Assembly: GCA_934183135.1 (NCBI GenBank)
Contig: CAKPRX010000096.1
Coordinates: 1 to 7,776, forward strand
Direction of reading: 5' to 3'
DNA: 7,776 bases
Source: an uncultured Prevotella sp.
GTDB lineage: Bacteria > Bacteroidota > Bacteroidia > Bacteroidales > Bacteroidaceae
The first letter of the stretch is position 1; each line of letters starts with the position of its first letter. Made by a program: the position numbers and the translations under genes. Shown here piece after piece: positions 6,523-7,776 of the stretch. Below the pieces are notes generated by a model. It saw only the letters and a program-made list of their open reading frames with translations, did no database searches and was not told the origin of the DNA.

Positions 6523-7506
6523 TTACATCTTGCCCAGTATGCGGTCCATCACCCAGTTGGTAGGCGTGGCACTCACGCTGGTACAGGTACACACCCCGAT
6601 GCCCTGCAGGTCCTCTATCACATTGCGGATGATGGGCAGCTGCACGTAGGGTGGGTTTTCGACCACTATGTTAGTGGTTCCGTCCGTCGTTACCAGCCGT
6701 ATAGGGTCGTAGTTGTACACCGAGAACGAGAGCATGCCCTTCTCGCCCACCACGTCGATGCGGTCTTCCTTGGCACTCTGGTGGCCCACGAAGCACCACG
6801 AGCCACTGCCCACCAGTCCGCTCTCAAAGCGGAAACAGGCGCTGATGGTGTCCTCGGCGGCATAGAGATGGGCGCGGTTGGTACAGTAGCCATGCGCCTT
6901 GACGATTACCCCGAAGAGATCCTGGATAAGATCGAGCTGGTGGGGAGCCAGGTCATAGAAGTAGCCGCCACCGGAGATGTCGGGCTGCAGCCTCCAGGGC
7001 AAATCCTTCTGCGAGGTATAGTCGAGTTCGCGAGGGGGGACCGAGAAGCGCAGCTGGATATTGGTAACATTGCCGATAGTGCCGCGGCCTATGATGTCGC
7101 GTACACGCTGGAAGTAAGGCAGGTACCTACGGTAGTAAGCCACATAGCAGGGCACGCCCGTCTGTGCGCTGATACGGTTAATGCGCACACAGTCGTCGTA
7201 ACTGGCCGCCAGTGGTTTCTCGACATACACCGGCTTGCCGGCCCGCATGGCCATGATGGCAAATGTGGCATGGCTCGACGGAGGCGTAGCTATATAGATG
7301 GCGTTGACATCGGCATCGTCTATGAGCTCCTGTGCGTCGGTATACCACTTGCGTATATGGTGACGCTCGGCATACAGGCGTGCCTTGGCCTCGCTGCGGC
7401 TCATCACGGCCTCAACGTGCGAGCCCTCGACCTCTGCAAAGGCTGGGCCAGACTTCTTCTCGGTCACCTCGCCGCATCCTATAAATCCCCAACTTATCTT
7501 TTTCAT
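6523..7506 (-). CDS. Gfo/Idh/MocA family NAD(P)-dependent oxidoreductase
   Basis: A 327-residue soluble dehydrogenase of the glucose-fructose oxidoreductase / inositol dehydrogenase family, which oxidises or reduces sugars and cyclitols. The Rossmann N-terminus has GFIGCGEV (7-14), IATPPSSHA (72-80) and the family's EKP (96-98, in PVYVEKPLA). The C-terminal domain has SGGGYFYDLAPHQLD (178-192) with the likely catalytic D185 and H189. There is no signal peptide or Tat motif, so it is cytoplasmic. The start at 7506 (MKKISWGF) is chosen because the Rossmann strand follows directly; an upstream TTG at 7545 would lie inside the promoter. The leader is only ~20-25 bases with no Shine-Dalgarno. It is the first gene of the unit reading into the barrel and amidase genes, and it receives the tandem promoter array. 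The substrate cannot be told from sequence; a link to envelope sugars is inferred from neighbours only. Confidence 0.92.
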   Translation of the reverse strand: MKKISWGFIGCGEVTEKKSGPAFAEVEGSHVEAVMSRSEAKARLYAERHHIRKWYTDAQELIDDADVNAIYIATPPSSHATFAIMAMRAGKPVYVEKPLAASYDDCVRINRISAQTGVPCYVAYYRRYLPYFQRVRDIIGRGTIGNVTNIQLRFSVPPRELDYTSQKDLPWRLQPDISGGGYFYDLAPHQLDLIQDLFGVIVKAHGYCTNRAHLYAAEDTISACFRFESGLVGSGSWCFVGHQSAKEDRIDVVGEKGMLSFSVYNYDPIRLVTTDGTTNIVVENPPYVQLPIIRNVIEDLQGIGVCTCTSVSATPTNWVMDRILGKM

Positions 7507-7531
7507 CTCGCTGTCTGTTATTATCTCTGTG

Positions 7532-7562
7532 CAAAGGTAGCGCAAACCGAAGACAATGCAAA
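7532..7562 (-). promoter_or_regulatory. Bacteroidota-type promoter, array copy 1 (proximal to the oxidoreductase gene)
   Basis: On the - strand TTTG (7562-7559), a 19-base spacer, then TACCTTTG (7539-7532) match the TTTG / TAnnTTTG consensus. The box ends 25 bases before the ATG at 7506, giving a normal short leader. This is the copy best placed to drive the oxidoreductase-barrel-amidase unit. Confidence 0.72.
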
Positions 7563-7615
7563 GGAAAAACGACAGTTTTTGCCGTCGGCATGGTTGAGGT
7601 GACGCCTACCTTATC

Positions 7616-7646
7616 CAAAGGTAGCGCAAACCGAAGACAATGCAAA
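7616..7646 (-). promoter_or_regulatory. Bacteroidota-type promoter, array copy 2
   Basis: Identical to the proximal copy: TTTG at 7646-7643, a 19-base spacer, and TACCTTTG at 7623-7616. A transcript from here would carry one whole repeat unit in its leader. Confidence 0.6.
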
Positions 7647-7699
7647 GGAAAAACGACAGTTTTTGCCGTCGGCATGGTTGAGGTGACGCCTACCTTATC

Positions 7700-7730
7700 C
7701 AAAGGTAGCGCAAACCGAAGACAATGCAAA
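7700..7730 (-). promoter_or_regulatory. Bacteroidota-type promoter, array copy 3
   Basis: Identical again: TTTG at 7730-7727, a 19-base spacer, and TACCTTTG at 7707-7700. A transcript from here would cross both proximal units before reaching the gene. Confidence 0.6.
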
Positions 7731-7776
7731 GGAAAAACGACAGTTTTTGCCGTCGGCATGGTTGAGGTGACGCCTA

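Larger units (their letters stand above)
7533..7776. repeat. 84-bp tandem repeat array, 2.9 identical copies, running off the window
   Basis: The units are 7533-7616, 7617-7700 and 7701-7776 (76 of 84 bases before the window ends). The first two are identical and the third is identical as far as it goes. Each unit holds a - strand promoter match, a short AAAAAC-GACA-GTTTTT inverted repeat (7565-7580 in copy 1) and a small TGCC-gtc-GGCA inverted repeat (7580-7590). The whole stretch appears noncoding. Total copy number and the upstream neighbour cannot be seen. Confidence 0.95.

Noticed and set aside
7507..7545. Longer N-terminus for the oxidoreductase from a TTG at 7545
   Set aside because: It would begin inside the promoter spacer and add 13 residues before the Rossmann strand, which normally starts within a few residues of the N-terminus.
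5509..7602. A 697-codon open frame on the + strand
   Set aside because: It runs antisense across the DUF4421 and oxidoreductase genes, whose proteins carry clear family motifs, and it even continues into the repeat. Its product is rich in V, H, A and R with no recognisable domain, as expected for a shadow of GC-biased codons.
7412..7759. Open - strand frame encoding a 28-residue peptide repeated through the array (starts MPTAKTVVFPLHC)
   Set aside because: The frame stays open only because 84 is a multiple of three and the units are identical. It spans the promoter boxes and then overlaps the oxidoreductase out of frame. Such short peptides are likely to be annotated by mistake wherever this promoter element occurs.
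7532..7776. CRISPR array
   Set aside because: The whole 84-bp unit is repeated without variable spacers, and no cas genes are present.

Overview
The window looks like a chromosomal segment from a member of the Bacteroidota, most likely a Prevotella-type Bacteroidales. The reasons are the Bacteroidota-specific families (DUF4421 outer-membrane barrel, DUF1460 amidase), starts with almost no Shine-Dalgarno pairing, and several matches to the Bacteroidota promoter consensus (TTTG, 19 bases, TAnnTTTG). The genus is an inference from overall feel, not from a marker gene. There is no rRNA, tRNA, CRISPR array or insertion sequence.

Layout. Bases 1-2412 are read on the + strand: the 3' end of a class A penicillin-binding protein (PBP1A type), overlapping by one base a PIF1/RecD-like helicase with a TPR-like C-terminal extension. 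Bases 2413-2652 form a convergent intergenic region with a probable decayed membrane-protein fragment (- strand) and a long perfect-arm hairpin that probably serves as a terminator. Bases 2653-7506 hold five genes on the - strand. In transcription order they are a Gfo/Idh/MocA-family NAD(P)-dependent oxidoreductase, a DUF4421 outer-membrane barrel, a DUF1460 N-acetylmuramoyl-L-alanine amidase (4-base ATGA overlap with the barrel gene), then after a 90-base gap with its own promoter a secreted GH25 lysozyme, and 22 bases later a zinc-ribbon, single-pass membrane protein with helical repeats and an NTF2-like end. Bases 7532-7776 are nearly three identical 84-bp tandem units, each carrying a complete promoter match that points into the oxidoreductase gene. 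The array runs off the window edge.

Together. Three of the seven genes act on peptidoglycan: the PBP polymerises and crosslinks it, GH25 cuts glycan strands and DUF1460 removes the peptide from muramic acid. The barrel lies in the outer membrane, and the zinc-ribbon protein has an architecture recalling TcaA/YvbJ-type envelope proteins of Firmicutes. The - strand genes look like two linked transcription units concerned with envelope or peptidoglycan turnover. The most unusual feature is the tandem promoter array, followed by the GH25 promoter, which sits so close to the start codon that a leaderless transcript is predicted.
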